Part shown: positions 7,543 to 16,477 of the stretch, in pieces | How the letters are laid out: the number at the start of each line of letters is the position of its first letter | Position numbering within the stretch: position 1 is the stretch's first letter | Assembly (NCBI RefSeq): GCF_003853415.1 | Contig: NZ_QTPP01000027.1 | Coordinates: 47,984 to 111,983, forward strand | DNA length: 64,000 nt | From: Burkholderia sp. Bp9142 | GTDB lineage: Bacteria; Pseudomonadota; Gammaproteobacteria; Burkholderiales; Burkholderiaceae | Direction: 5' to 3' | Notes under the pieces: model-generated | Seen by the model: only the letters and a program-made list of their open reading frames with translations | Database searches by the model: none | What the model was told of the DNA's origin: nothing | Translations under genes and position numbers: made by a program

Positions 7543-8460
7543 TCAGTCGCCCGCCGTGGGCGCTGACGGCGGCCGTTCGTCCAGCCGGTCGAGCACCTGC
7601 TTCCAGTCGAACGGCAGCAGCGCGTCGTAGGCGAGCCCGCGCGCGGCCATCCTGTCGACGAAGCGATCCTGCACGCGGGCGCACGCATCGCTCATCTCCG
7701 GCGCCACGCCGCCTTCGCGCAGCGTGTCGCACACTTCGCGCATCTCCGCCGCGCGCCGGCGTCCGTGCTCGGCGACGCGGCTGATCAGGTAGCCGGGCAG
7801 GTCGGGCAGCGTCGCGAACGAGCCGAAGGTCTGCCGCAGCGACGCGAGCACCAGCGCATCGGCGTCGTATGCGCGTGCGGCGTCCAGGCATTCGACGGTC
7901 AGCGCCTCGATTCCCTTGATCATCACGCTGCGGCACATCTTCGCCGCCGACGCGACGCCGACGCGGGTCGACACGGGCTGCGCGTCGAAGCCGAGCGCGT
8001 TCAGCTCGCACGCGACCGCTTCGGCCGCCAGGCCGGCGAGCAGCATCGGCACGGCGAGGCCGTGCGGCGGCACGGGCGCCATCACGGCCGCTTCGACGTA
8101 GCGGCCGCCGGCGGCTTCGATCAGCCGTTGGCCGTGCTGCTTCATCGCGGGCGATACCGAGTTGATGTCGATGAAGGTCTGGCCCGGGCGGATGTGCGTG
8201 GCGACCGCCGCGGCGACTTCCGCGTCGGACGACGCCGTCACGGCGGACACGATCCAGCGTGCGTCGCGGATCGCGGCGGCGAGCGTCGACGCGGCTTCGA
8301 CGCGCAGGCGCGCGGCCTTGTCGCGCATCGCGGGCGCCGACCGTGCATCGTCGAGCTGCCGGTCGTACATCGTCACGCGCACGTCGCGGGCGGCCAGCGC
8401 GCCGCCGAGCAGGCCGCCGGCTTCGCCGAAACCGATGAAGGCAATCGCCGGGTCGATCAT
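7543..8460 (-). CDS. NAD(P)-dependent dehydrogenase of the 6-phosphogluconate/3-hydroxyisobutyrate family with DUF1932 domain
   Basis: 305 residues. An N-terminal Rossmann domain with FIGFGEAGG (GxGxxG, residues 9-16) is followed by the VSAVT strand end and IDINSVSP, matching the DxSTxxP-like motif of beta-hydroxyacid dehydrogenases. The C-terminal helical domain (about 175-255) resembles DUF1932, which replaces the usual 3-hydroxyisobutyrate dehydrogenase C-terminal domain; the ASAAKMCRS segment carries the expected catalytic lysine. Probably oxidises a 3-hydroxy acid or reduces its oxo form; substrate unknown. It lies 166 nt downstream of, and co-directional with, the dual-HTH LysR gene near the gallate cluster, so a link to aromatic acid breakdown is possible but unproven. 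Confidence 0.85.
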   Translation of the reverse strand: MIDPAIAFIGFGEAGGLLGGALAARDVRVTMYDRQLDDARSAPAMRDKAARLRVEAASTLAAAIRDARWIVSAVTASSDAEVAAAVATHIRPGQTFIDINSVSPAMKQHGQRLIEAAGGRYVEAAVMAPVPPHGLAVPMLLAGLAAEAVACELNALGFDAQPVSTRVGVASAAKMCRSVMIKGIEALTVECLDAARAYDADALVLASLRQTFGSFATLPDLPGYLISRVAEHGRRRAAEMREVCDTLREGGVAPEMSDACARVQDRFVDRMAARGLAYDALLPFDWKQVLDRLDERPPSAPTAGD

Positions 8461-8626
8461 CGTGTCGCTCCTCAGGAAGGTGATGCGCGGGCGGGGCGAG
8501 CGGTGTCGCGATGCCTTATGGCAGTGCCGCGCAGCGGCCGGACGCCGAACCGCATATCGACTGCATTGTCGGTCGATTCAAGTACCGGCCGCGATGCGAA
8601 TCGGGTGCGGCAGCCATGCGCTTTCC

Positions 8627-9880
8627 TTATCGCGCGGCGGCGGTGGCGTGCGGCGTGCGCGCGACCTCGGTCGCGACGACGCGAATCGCATCGATCAACG
8701 CGCGCGCGGCCGGCGATGGCGGGCTGCCGGCGCGTGTCATCAGGCCGATGTCGCGGGTCGTTTCGCGCATCGGGACGTCGAGAACGGCCAGCAGCCCCGC
8801 TTCGCATTCGTAGTGCAGCTGCTGCGCGGACAGTACCGCGAGCATGTCGGTGTGCAGCAGCAGGCCGCGAATCACCGCGAGGTCGGCGCTCTCGACGGTC
8901 GGCATCGGCGGCTTGAGCTTCATGCGCCGGAACCGCGATTCGAACAGGCCGCGCGCGGGCGAGTGGCTGCGCGGCAGGATCCATTGCGCGCGGGCGAGGC
9001 TCGCGAGCCCGAGGTTGCGCACACCGGCGAGCGGGTGATCGTGCCGCGCGAGCACGACGAGATTCTCGGACATCAGCCGTTCGTTCTCGAGGTCGCTCGC
9101 CGGATCGCTCGCGCGCAACGCGCCGAGGATGAAGTCGATGTCACCGGCGCGCACGCCGGCGACGAGCGCCTCGTACGCGCTTTCGTCGGTGATCACGCGC
9201 ACCTTCGGGTAGCGCGTGACGACGCGCGCGACCGCTTCGGGCAGCATCAGCGTGCGGCCGAGCGGCAGCGCGCCGACGGTCACGACACCCTGGATGCTGC
9301 CGTGCAGCGCGGCGACGTCGTCGGCGACGTGCCGCAGTTCGTTCAGCGCGCGCCGCACGTGCAGCAGGAACGTCTCGCCGTCGGTCGTCAGCAGCAGGCC
9401 GCGCGGATGACGATGGAACAGCGCGAAACCCGCGCCGCTCTCGAGAATCCGGATCGCGCTGCTGACGGCCGGCTGCGTGACGCCGAGCGCACGCGCCGCG
9501 CTCGGCATGTGCCGGTGCCGCGCGAGCGTCGAGAACAGCTGGAGCCGCCGCGTGTTGAGCAGGAACGCGGGCAGGCCGCCTTCGGCCGATGCGCGGCGGC
9601 GCGACTGGCGCAGCGTGCACCAGTTCGCGAGCGCGCCGAGTTCGGCGAACACGCGTTCGCCGCGCTTCAGCACCGCACGCCCGACCGGCGTCGCGAGCAT
9701 GCCCGACGGCTTGCGATCGAACAGCGGTTCGCCGAGGGCCGTTTCGAGTTCCTGCACCGCGCGCGTGACGGCCGACTGCGCGCGAAACAGCGTGGCGGCG
9801 GCCCGGCTCACGCTGCCCGTTTCGGCAACGCGCTGCACCGCGTACAGGCAGGCGAGGTTCGGGAGTTCGGTGTTGTCCAT
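8627..9880 (-). CDS. LysR-type regulator with two tandem HTH domains
   Basis: 417 residues, about 110 longer than a normal LysR protein, because two winged-helix DNA-binding domains are present. HTH1 (about 9-68) contains GSVSRAAATLFRAQSAVTRAV and LGEPLFDRK; HTH2 (about 112-170) contains RHMPSAARALGVTQPAVSSAI and LFHRHPRGLLLTTDGE. The effector domain runs from about 198 to 405 (GVVTVGALPLGR..., LVVLARHDHPLAG). Start ATG 9880 removes an arginine/proline-rich leader from the longer open frame. It is transcribed away from the gallate cluster across a 475-nt gap, the usual place for an activator of a divergent operon, so it is the best candidate regulator of gallate use. That role is inferred from position. 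Confidence 0.9.
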   Translation of the reverse strand: MDNTELPNLACLYAVQRVAETGSVSRAAATLFRAQSAVTRAVQELETALGEPLFDRKPSGMLATPVGRAVLKRGERVFAELGALANWCTLRQSRRRASAEGGLPAFLLNTRRLQLFSTLARHRHMPSAARALGVTQPAVSSAIRILESGAGFALFHRHPRGLLLTTDGETFLLHVRRALNELRHVADDVAALHGSIQGVVTVGALPLGRTLMLPEAVARVVTRYPKVRVITDESAYEALVAGVRAGDIDFILGALRASDPASDLENERLMSENLVVLARHDHPLAGVRNLGLASLARAQWILPRSHSPARGLFESRFRRMKLKPPMPTVESADLAVIRGLLLHTDMLAVLSAQQLHYECEAGLLAVLDVPMRETTRDIGLMTRAGSPPSPAARALIDAIRVVATEVARTPHATAAAR

Positions 9881-10355
9881 GGGGCGATCGGGCGGTGTGC
9901 GTCGCGGCGGCGAACGCGGGGATGACATGCCTGCATCCGTGCGGCCCGCGCCGGCGGCGGAGCGGGTTGACCGACTTTACCGGAACGGTGGCGGCGGAGC
10001 TTGCGTCGTGCTTATCCGCCTATCTGTTTTGTTTATCGATCGTGAATCGTCCGGCGACCGGCCGCGAACGGCGACCCGGCGCGTGTCCAGCCGCGAGCGC
10101 CATGTCCGGCGGGCTTCCCGGGCATCGGCGTGGCGGTTCGCATGGTGGCTCAAAGCTTGTCCGACAGGCCGTTTCGTCGAAATACAAGGGTTTACCCTGA
10201 CTGTCTCGTGTGGCCGCCGAATGCGTAATTTCGATCCCGGGGACCGCAAGCACGCGGTTGCCGGCGCATCGGGCCGCCATCTGATTCATTGTTCGTCCGA
10301 TCACGAAGGGCGTTGCGCGTCGCGCGGCGCCCGCATACACGAGCGAGGCAGCGCA
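9881..10355. other. Divergent promoter region between LysR and gallate cluster
   Basis: 475 nt with no convincing gene. It includes AT-richer patches around 10010-10050 and an interrupted palindrome AGGGT-TT-ACCCT at 10187-10198, a possible regulator site. I could not place a clear -35/-10 pair or an SD-led small frame. Confidence 0.45.
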
Positions 10356-10898
10356 ATGGGACGACAGCACATCATCGGGGCCGGCGGATCGACGGACGCG
10401 GCGCGGGGCAGCACGACGTTTGCCGACACGGTACGCGCGGGTATTCGCGGCGGCCTCGCGGGTGCGGTGCTGATCTGGGTGTACGAGGCGCTCGTCTGGG
10501 TCGGCGCGCAGCACCTGATGCCGCTCGCCGGCATTCCGCGCAACGCGACGGGGCTCGTGTTCGGCAAGGCCGCGCAGGAGGCGCTGGGCATCGGCGCGTA
10601 CTTCATCGGCACCGCGATCCACTTCGTTTTCGCACTGTCGTGGGGCATCGTGTTCGCGGCGATCTGGCCGTGGTTTCGCCGGCGCGGCTTCGAGGCGACG
10701 TTCGTCGCGCTGTTCTTCGCGATCGTCGCGTGGATCGTGATGCACGCGCTGATCATGATCGCATCGAGCAATCATCCGAACTATTTCGACCCGAACGTGA
10801 TCATCGGCGGGTTCATGTCGCATTTCGTCTTCACCGTTCCGCTTGCGCTGGTCGTCAAGCGCAGCCTCGCGCCGCAGCCGCACCGCCGCGTCTCGTAA
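10356..10898 (+). CDS. Predicted four-helix inner-membrane protein
   Basis: 180-residue integral membrane protein I cannot assign to a characterised family. Hydrophobic helices lie at about 28-50 (GGLAGAVLIWVYEALVWVG), 80-105 (GAYFIGTAIHFVFALSWGIVFAAIWPW), 112-135 and 147-170; short loops carry RNATG and SNHPNYFDP. The N-terminus is polar and faces the cytoplasm by the positive-inside rule. It ends only 75 nt before the gallate dioxygenase gene on the same strand, so it may be the first gene of that operon. Start ATG 10356 is chosen as the first Met before the polar leader; AGGCAGCGC upstream is a weak SD. Confidence 0.72.
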   Translation: MGRQHIIGAGGSTDAARGSTTFADTVRAGIRGGLAGAVLIWVYEALVWVGAQHLMPLAGIPRNATGLVFGKAAQEALGIGAYFIGTAIHFVFALSWGIVFAAIWPWFRRRGFEATFVALFFAIVAWIVMHALIMIASSNHPNYFDPNVIIGGFMSHFVFTVPLALVVKRSLAPQPHRRVS

Positions 10899-10973
10899 GC
10901 GGACGCGCACGCATTCAATCAGTGGCGGACGGCGAGGCCGGACCGCATTCGAGCATCACCAAGGAGCATTGGC

Positions 10974-12278
10974 ATGGCACGGATTATCGGAGGCATCGCA
11001 GCCTCCCACACGCCCACGATCGGGTTCGCGTTCGACAAGAACAAGCATGACGATCCCGTCTGGGCGCCGATCTTCGAGAACTTCGCGCCGCTGGGCGCGT
11101 GGCTCGCCGACCAGCGCCCCGACGTGCTGCTGTTCATCTACAACGACCACGTGACGTCGTTCTTCTTCGACCACTACTCGGCGTTCTCGCTCGGCGTCGG
11201 GCCGCAGTGGGATCCGGCGGACGAAGGCGGCGGCGCGCGCGACCTGCCGCCGATCGCCGGCCACCCGGCGCTGGCCGCGCATATCGGCCAGTCGCTGATG
11301 GCCGACGAGTTCGACATGTCGTTCTTCCAGAACAAGCCGCTCGACCACGGCTGCTTCTCGCCGCTGTCGGTGCTGTGTCCGCACCGGCCCGACTGGCCGG
11401 TGCGGCTCGTGCCGCTGCAGATGGGCGTGCTGCAGTTGCCGGTGCCGTCCGCGCGCCGGTTTTTCCGGCTCGGGCAGGCGCTGCGCCGCGCGATCGAAAG
11501 CTATCCGGAAGACCTGCGCGTCGCGATCGTCGCGACCGGCGGGCTGTCGCACCAGGTGCACGGCGAGCGCTCGGGCTTCAACAATCCCGAATGGGACGCG
11601 CGTTTCCTCGACCTGCTCGAGCGCGACCCCGAACGCCTGGCCGGCATGCCGCTCGCCGAATACGCGACGCTCGGCGGCTTTGAAGGCGCCGAGGTCGTGA
11701 TGTGGCTCACGATGCGCGGTGCGTTGCCGGCCGGCGTCGTGTGCCGTCACCGCAGCTACTACCTGCCGTCGATGACGGGCATCGCGACGGCCGTCTACGA
11801 GCCGGCCGACACCGACGTCGACGAAGCGGCCGCCGAACGCCATCGGCAGCGGATCGCGGCGGAGCTCGCCGGCGTCGAGCAACTGCCGGGGACCTATCCG
11901 TTCACGATCGAGCGGGCCGTTCGCGCATACCGGATCAACGATTACCTGCACCGGATGATCGAGCCCGCGCATCGCGCGCGGTTCCTGAGCGACCCCGAAG
12001 CGAGTTTCGAAGCCGCGGGCCTGAGCACCGACGAGCGCGACCTGATCCGCCAGCGCGACTGGCTCGGCCTGCTGCGCTACGGCGTGATCTTCTTCCTGCT
12101 GGAGAAGCTGGGCGCGGTGACGGGCGTATCGAACCTGCACATCTACGCGGCGATGCGCGGCGAATCGCTGGAGGAATTCCAGCGCACGCGCAACGCGCCG
12201 GGCGCGCTGTACTCGGTGGCCGGCAAGAGTGCGGGGCCGCTGGGCTGGGACGACGCGGACAAGCCGCGCAACACGTAA
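10974..12278 (+). CDS. galA: Gallate dioxygenase (LigB-LigA fusion, type II extradiol)
   Basis: 434 residues. The first ~280 form a LigB-type catalytic domain with iron ligands in ASHTPT (H12) and YNDH (H59) and the catalytic-His region GGLSHQVHG; the remaining ~150 (LPGTYPFTIERAVRAYRINDYLHRM onward) are a LigA-like domain fused in one chain. This B-A fusion and length are typical of gallate dioxygenases (GalA/DesB), whereas protocatechuate 4,5-dioxygenase has separate subunits. It cleaves gallate to 4-oxalomesaconate in the cytoplasm. AAGGAG lies about 8 nt before ATG 10974. Downstream genes encode the next enzymes and a tannase that makes gallate, which strengthens the assignment. Confidence 0.92.
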   Translation: MARIIGGIAASHTPTIGFAFDKNKHDDPVWAPIFENFAPLGAWLADQRPDVLLFIYNDHVTSFFFDHYSAFSLGVGPQWDPADEGGGARDLPPIAGHPALAAHIGQSLMADEFDMSFFQNKPLDHGCFSPLSVLCPHRPDWPVRLVPLQMGVLQLPVPSARRFFRLGQALRRAIESYPEDLRVAIVATGGLSHQVHGERSGFNNPEWDARFLDLLERDPERLAGMPLAEYATLGGFEGAEVVMWLTMRGALPAGVVCRHRSYYLPSMTGIATAVYEPADTDVDEAAAERHRQRIAAELAGVEQLPGTYPFTIERAVRAYRINDYLHRMIEPAHRARFLSDPEASFEAAGLSTDERDLIRQRDWLGLLRYGVIFFLLEKLGAVTGVSNLHIYAAMRGESLEEFQRTRNAPGALYSVAGKSAGPLGWDDADKPRNT

Positions 12279-12284
12279 CGCGTG

Positions 12285-12387
12285 ACGAAGGCGCGAGCGG
12301 GAGCGTAGCGCCTTCGTGACCGCAAGTTCGGAAGTGAATCAAGCCATATAAATAGGATGACGAATCGATCGATCTATTGGTCGATCG
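12285..12387 (+). promoter_or_regulatory. Inter-cistronic hairpin and inverted repeat between galA and the MFS gene
   Basis: ACGAAGGCGC (12285-12294) pairs perfectly with GCGCCTTCGT (12308-12317); no U-tract, so more likely an mRNA stabiliser or attenuator than a terminator. Next, after an AT-rich patch (ccatataaatagga), CGATCGA (12366-12372) / TCGATCG (12381-12387) forms a 7-bp inverted repeat just before the SD of the carrier gene. This may be a secondary promoter/operator. Confidence 0.45.
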
Positions 12388-12409
12388 TCGACAAGGAGAC
12401 AGGAGAGTC

Positions 12410-13762
12410 ATGATGGCAAGTGGAAAGACAATCGACATCAAGGCGTTCATCGATGAACGGCCGGTGTCGCGGTACCAGTGGCTGCTGGTCGTGCTGTGCT
12501 GCCTCGTCGTGATCGCCGACGGGATGGACGTCGCGATCATGGGTTTCGTCGCACCGTCGGTGATTCGCGACTGGGCGATCTCGCGGCCCGAGTTCGGGCT
12601 CGTGATGAGCGCGGCACCGATCGGTCTCGTGATCGGCGCGCTGCTGGCCGGCCCGAGCGCCGACCGGTTCGGGCGCAAGCGCGTGCTGATCGCGTCGGTG
12701 TTCCTGTTCGGCGTGTTCACGATCGTGACCGCGCAAGCGCATTCGCCGTTCGAGATGGCGATGCTGCGGCTGCTGACCGGCATCGGTCTCGGCGCGGCAA
12801 TGCCGAACACGACGACGCTGTTGTCGGAGTACGCGCCGCAGCGGATGCGCGCGCTGATGATCACCGTGATGTTCACCGGTTTCAACCTCGGCTCGGCGCT
12901 GATCGGCTTCGTCGCCGGCTGGCTGATTCCGCTGCACGGCTGGCGCACGGTGCTGCTGTTCGGTGGCGCGCTGCCGCTGCTGCTGATTCCGCTGCAGCTG
13001 TGGCTGCTGCCCGAATCGGCGCGGCTGCTGGCCGTGCGCGGCGCGCCGTCGCAGCGCATCGGCGCGCTGCTGAACCGCGTGTGCGGCGGGCAGTTCAGCG
13101 GCAACGAGACGTTCGTGTCGAACGAGCCGCCGCTGCCGACGCGCAAGCCGATCGGCGTGCTGTTCTCGCAAGGCTATGGCCGCGTGACGCTGTCGCTGTG
13201 GATCACGTACTTCATGGGGCTGCTGGTGATCTACCTGCTGACCGGCTGGCTGCCGACGCTGATCAAGGACGCCGGCCTGTCCGTCAGCACGGCGGCGAAC
13301 GTGACCGCGATGTTCCAGATCGGCGGCACGATCGGGGCGATCGGCGTGGGCTGGCTGATGGACCGCGTGCGGCCGGCGCCGGTGATCGGCGCCGCATATC
13401 TCGGCGGCGGGCTGTGCGTGGCCGTGATCGCGTGGGCCGGTGCGTTGTCGTCGTCGCTCGCGCTGCTGGTGTTCGCCGCCGGATTCTGCATGAGCGGCGC
13501 GCAGACGGGGCTGAACGCGTATGCGCCGGGACGCTATCCGACCGTTGCGCGCGCAACCGGCGTGAGCTGGATGCTGGGGATGGGCCGCTTCGGCAGCATC
13601 TTCGGCTCGGCGATCGGCGGCGCGCTGCTCGGCGTCGGCTGGAAGTTCGACGCAATCCTGTCGATGCTCGCGGTGCCGGCCACGCTGGCCGCGATCGCGA
13701 TCATGACGACGCAGCGCGCGGCCGCGCCCGAACCGCAGGAACTCGAAAACCCGGCGCACTGA
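12410..13762 (+). CDS. Aromatic acid:H+ symporter (AAHS) MFS carrier, probable gallate uptake
   Basis: 450-residue MFS protein of the PcaK/BenK-like AAHS group: an N-terminal FIDERPVSRYQW segment, then VIADGMDVAIMGF (DGxD in helix 1), GPSADRFGRKRVL loop motif, GIGLGAAMPNTTTLLSEYAP in helix 4, and GWLMDRVRP in the second half. Lying between gallate dioxygenase and the hydratase, it most likely imports gallate, like GalT of pseudomonads. AAGGAG (12394-12399) and AGGAG (12401-12405) precede two adjacent Met codons; 12410 is given and 12413 fits the SD spacing equally well or better. The carrier at 36771-38144 is a paralogue with the same opening pattern. Confidence 0.9.
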   Translation: MMASGKTIDIKAFIDERPVSRYQWLLVVLCCLVVIADGMDVAIMGFVAPSVIRDWAISRPEFGLVMSAAPIGLVIGALLAGPSADRFGRKRVLIASVFLFGVFTIVTAQAHSPFEMAMLRLLTGIGLGAAMPNTTTLLSEYAPQRMRALMITVMFTGFNLGSALIGFVAGWLIPLHGWRTVLLFGGALPLLLIPLQLWLLPESARLLAVRGAPSQRIGALLNRVCGGQFSGNETFVSNEPPLPTRKPIGVLFSQGYGRVTLSLWITYFMGLLVIYLLTGWLPTLIKDAGLSVSTAANVTAMFQIGGTIGAIGVGWLMDRVRPAPVIGAAYLGGGLCVAVIAWAGALSSSLALLVFAAGFCMSGAQTGLNAYAPGRYPTVARATGVSWMLGMGRFGSIFGSAIGGALLGVGWKFDAILSMLAVPATLAAIAIMTTQRAAAPEPQELENPAH

Positions 13763-13835
13763 CGCACGTTGCGGACCGCCGTCCGGCGCGGTTGTCGGCA
13801 GGGTGCCGGACACATCATCAAACGCAGGAGCATCA

Positions 13836-14861
13836 ATGATCATCGACATTCACGGCCACTACACCACCGCGCCGAAGGCGCTGGAAGCGTGGCGCAATCG
13901 CCAGGTCGCGGCGATCGGCAGTCCGTCGGAACAACCGAAGGTGGCCGAGCTGAACATCAGCGACGACGAACTGCGCGAATCGATCGAACACAACCAGCTG
14001 CGGCTGATGCGCGAGCGCGGCCTCGACCTGACGATCTTCAGCCCGCGCGCGAGCTTCATGGCGCATCACATCGGCGACTTCGCGGTGTCGAGCACGTGGG
14101 CGGCCGTGTGCAACGAGCTGTGCCATCGCGTCCAGCAGCTCTTTCCCGATCATTTCGTGCAGGCCGCGATGCTGCCGCAGAGCCCGGGCGTCGATGTCGC
14201 GACCTGCGTTCCGGAGCTCGTGCGCTGCGTCGAGGAATACGGCAACGTCGCGATCAACCTGAATCCGGACCCGTCCGGCGGCCACTGGACGAGCCCGCCG
14301 CTGTCGGACCGCTACTGGTACCCGATCTACGAGAAGATGGTCGAGTACGACATTCCCGCGATGATCCACGTGAGCACGAGCTGCAACGCGTGCTTCCACA
14401 CGACGGGCGCGCACTACCTGAACGCCGACACCACGGCCTTCATGCAGTGCCTGACCTCCGACCTGTTCCGCGATTTTCCGACGCTGCGTTTCGTGATCCC
14501 GCATGGCGGCGGCGCGGTGCCGTATCACTGGGGACGTTTTCGCGGGCTCGCGCAGGAGCTGAAGAAGCCGCTGCTGAAGGACCACCTGCTGAACAACGTG
14601 TTCTTCGATACGTGCGTCTATCACCAGCCGGGCATCGACCTGCTGACCGGCGTGATTCCGGTCGACAACATCCTGTTCGCGAGCGAGATGATCGGCGCGG
14701 TGCGCGGCATCGATCCCGAAACCGGTCACTACTACGACGACACGAAGCGCTACATCGACGCATCGTCGCTCGATGCAGACGCGCGTCGCAAGATCTACGA
14801 AGGCAATGCGCGACGCGTGTATCCGCGCCTGGATGCGCAACTGAAAGCGAAGGGGCTCTGA
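13836..14861 (+). CDS. ligJ: 4-oxalomesaconate hydratase (amidohydrolase, LigJ type)
   Basis: 341 residues, amidohydrolase-2 barrel. MIIDIHGHYT places the HxH metal ligands at positions 6 and 8; AMIHVS, VIPHGGGAVPYHWGRF and FASEMIGAVRGIDP are the characteristic later segments of LigJ-type hydratases. It hydrates 4-oxalomesaconate to 4-carboxy-4-hydroxy-2-oxoadipate, the step after ring cleavage of gallate or protocatechuate (meta route). P. putida GalB does the same reaction but is an unrelated fold, so this cluster uses the sphingomonad/Comamonas-type enzyme. AGGAG sits 7 nt upstream of the ATG. The aldolase gene starts two bases after its stop. Confidence 0.9.
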   Translation: MIIDIHGHYTTAPKALEAWRNRQVAAIGSPSEQPKVAELNISDDELRESIEHNQLRLMRERGLDLTIFSPRASFMAHHIGDFAVSSTWAAVCNELCHRVQQLFPDHFVQAAMLPQSPGVDVATCVPELVRCVEEYGNVAINLNPDPSGGHWTSPPLSDRYWYPIYEKMVEYDIPAMIHVSTSCNACFHTTGAHYLNADTTAFMQCLTSDLFRDFPTLRFVIPHGGGAVPYHWGRFRGLAQELKKPLLKDHLLNNVFFDTCVYHQPGIDLLTGVIPVDNILFASEMIGAVRGIDPETGHYYDDTKRYIDASSLDADARRKIYEGNARRVYPRLDAQLKAKGL

Positions 14862-14863
14862 TC

Positions 14864-15547
14864 ATGACTGAACTCGGCGTGGTGTACCGCACGATCCATC
14901 GGGCGGACCAGGACGTCGCCGCGCGCCTCGGCGCGCTCGGCTCGGCAACGGTGCACGAGGCGATGGGCCGCACGGGGCTGCTCAAGCCGTACATGCGGCC
15001 GATCTATCCGCGTGCGCACGCATCCGGCACCGCCGTCACGGTGCTGCTGCATCCGGGCGACAACTGGATGATGCATGTCGCGGCCGAACAGATCCGGCCG
15101 GGCGACGTGGTCGTCGCGGCAGTCACCGCGGATTGCACCGACGGCTATTTCGGCGACCTGCTCGCGACGAGCTTCAAGGCGCGCGGCGCGCACGCGCTGA
15201 TCATCGATGCCGGCGTGCGCGACGTCGCGGTGCTCGAGACGATGCAGTTCCCGGTCTGGAGCAAGGCGATTTCGGCGAAAGGCACGATCAAGGCGACGCT
15301 CGGCTCGGTGAACGTGCCGGTCGTGTGCGCGGGGGCGCTCGTCAATCCCGGCGACGTGATCGTCGCGGACGACGACGGCGTCGTCGTGGTGCCGGCCGCG
15401 CGTGCGGCGCAGGTGCTCGAGAAAGCCATCGCGCGCGAGTCGAACGAAGCCGCGAAGCGCGCGAAGCTCGCGTCCGGCGTGCTCGGGCTCGACATGTACG
15501 ACATGCGCGAGCCGCTGCGTCAGGCCGGCCTGCGCTACATCGACTGA
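14864..15547 (+). CDS. ligK: 4-carboxy-4-hydroxy-2-oxoadipate aldolase (RraA-like, LigK/GalC)
   Basis: 228 residues with the RraA/HMG-CHA aldolase fold. Motifs: SATVHEAMGRTG near the N-terminus, YFGDLLATSFKARG (G97-D98), and IIDAGVRD with the conserved R119-D120 that binds substrate and metal. The C-terminal VVVPAARAAQVLEKA helix is also typical. It splits CHA into pyruvate and oxaloacetate, completing gallate breakdown. The ATG lies 3 nt after the ligJ stop and the next gene overlaps its stop (TGATG), so these are translationally coupled. Related to PmdF/LigK of protocatechuate 4,5-cleavage pathways. Confidence 0.92.
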   Translation: MTELGVVYRTIHRADQDVAARLGALGSATVHEAMGRTGLLKPYMRPIYPRAHASGTAVTVLLHPGDNWMMHVAAEQIRPGDVVVAAVTADCTDGYFGDLLATSFKARGAHALIIDAGVRDVAVLETMQFPVWSKAISAKGTIKATLGSVNVPVVCAGALVNPGDVIVADDDGVVVVPAARAAQVLEKAIARESNEAAKRAKLASGVLGLDMYDMREPLRQAGLRYID

Positions 15548-16269
15548 TGCAGGCGGCGACGATGGAGCAGACGCGAGGCGCGGCGACGGCCGTCTCGGGC
15601 ATTTCGTCGATGGCGACGCGGCCGCTGCTGGCGCGGCTCGTCGCCGACCATGCGCGCGACACGGGATGTCGCGTATCGATCACGTCGGTCGGCGGCGTCG
15701 ATGCCGCGCGGCGCGTGCGGGATGGCGAGCCGTTCGATTTCGTCGTGCTCGCGTCCGATGCGATCGAGCGGCTGGCGGCGGACGGCCATGTCGACGCGGG
15801 CAGCCGCGTGGACGTCGCGCGCTCGGGCATCGCGGTCGCGGTGGCGAGCGGCGCGACGCGGCCGGATATCGGCACCGAGGCGGCGTTGCGCGACGCGATC
15901 CTGCGCGCCGGCCGGATCGGTTATTCGACGGGGCCGAGCGGCACGCACCTGAATCGTCTGTTCGCGCGCTGGGGCATCGTCGACGCGATCGCACCGCGTA
16001 TCGTGCAGGCGCCGGCGGGCGTGCCGGTCGGCGCGTTGATCGCATCCGGCGACGTCGAGCTCGGCTTTCAGCAACTGAGCGAGCTGATGCACGTGCCGGG
16101 CATCGATGTCGCGGGCGCGCTGCCGGATCCGGTTCAGGCGGTGACGGTGTTCGCCGCCGCGCTATGCAGCACCGCACGCGATCGCGCGGCCGCCGCACGG
16201 TTTCTCGCGTATCTCGCGTCGCCGCAAGCCGATCGCGTCAAGCGCGAACACGGGATGGAACCCGCGTGA
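15547..16269 (+). CDS. Periplasmic-binding-protein-fold protein lacking a signal peptide
   Basis: 240 residues resembling ModA-like type 2 solute-binding domains: SSMATRPLLARLVADHARDTGCRVSITSVGG, then GEPFDFVVLASDAIERL, VARSGIAVAVASGATRPDIG, GYSTGPSGTHL and FLAYLASPQADRVKREHGM. These are hallmarks of molybdate/sulfate-type binders. However, the protein starts with no hydrophobic export signal and there are no ABC permease or ATPase genes. The start overlaps the aldolase stop by one base (TGATG), so it is co-translated with gallate enzymes. It is probably cytosolic and may bind a pathway acid or act on it; the cluster has no recognisable oxalomesaconate tautomerase, a gap this protein might fill. 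Function not established. Confidence 0.78.
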   Translation: MQAATMEQTRGAATAVSGISSMATRPLLARLVADHARDTGCRVSITSVGGVDAARRVRDGEPFDFVVLASDAIERLAADGHVDAGSRVDVARSGIAVAVASGATRPDIGTEAALRDAILRAGRIGYSTGPSGTHLNRLFARWGIVDAIAPRIVQAPAGVPVGALIASGDVELGFQQLSELMHVPGIDVAGALPDPVQAVTVFAAALCSTARDRAAAARFLAYLASPQADRVKREHGMEPA

Positions 16270-16477
16270 GTCCGGGCGGCACGAATCGATAAACGGATCA
16301 GATGGGATTCGGCATTCTTCGCAACGGGAACGGACGACGAGCTTAGTTATGCTGATGAAGAAGTGACGGGCGATCCGGGCAGACCCGCGTCGCCCGATGC
16401 ACCGCAAGACCGACACAACGTTGCCGCATCGTCCGTGCGGGCGAGCGGCGTATCCAACAGAAAGACAGGAGACAGGC

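Noticed and set aside
9895..10200. A 101-codon plus-strand frame in the LysR/gallate promoter region
   Set aside because: No SD, biased composition and no family; it would occupy the expected divergent promoter.
10974..12278. Dioxygenase considered as protocatechuate 4,5-dioxygenase LigAB
   Set aside because: LigA- and LigB-like domains are fused in B-A order in one chain, the gallate dioxygenase arrangement, and a tannase lies in the same cluster.
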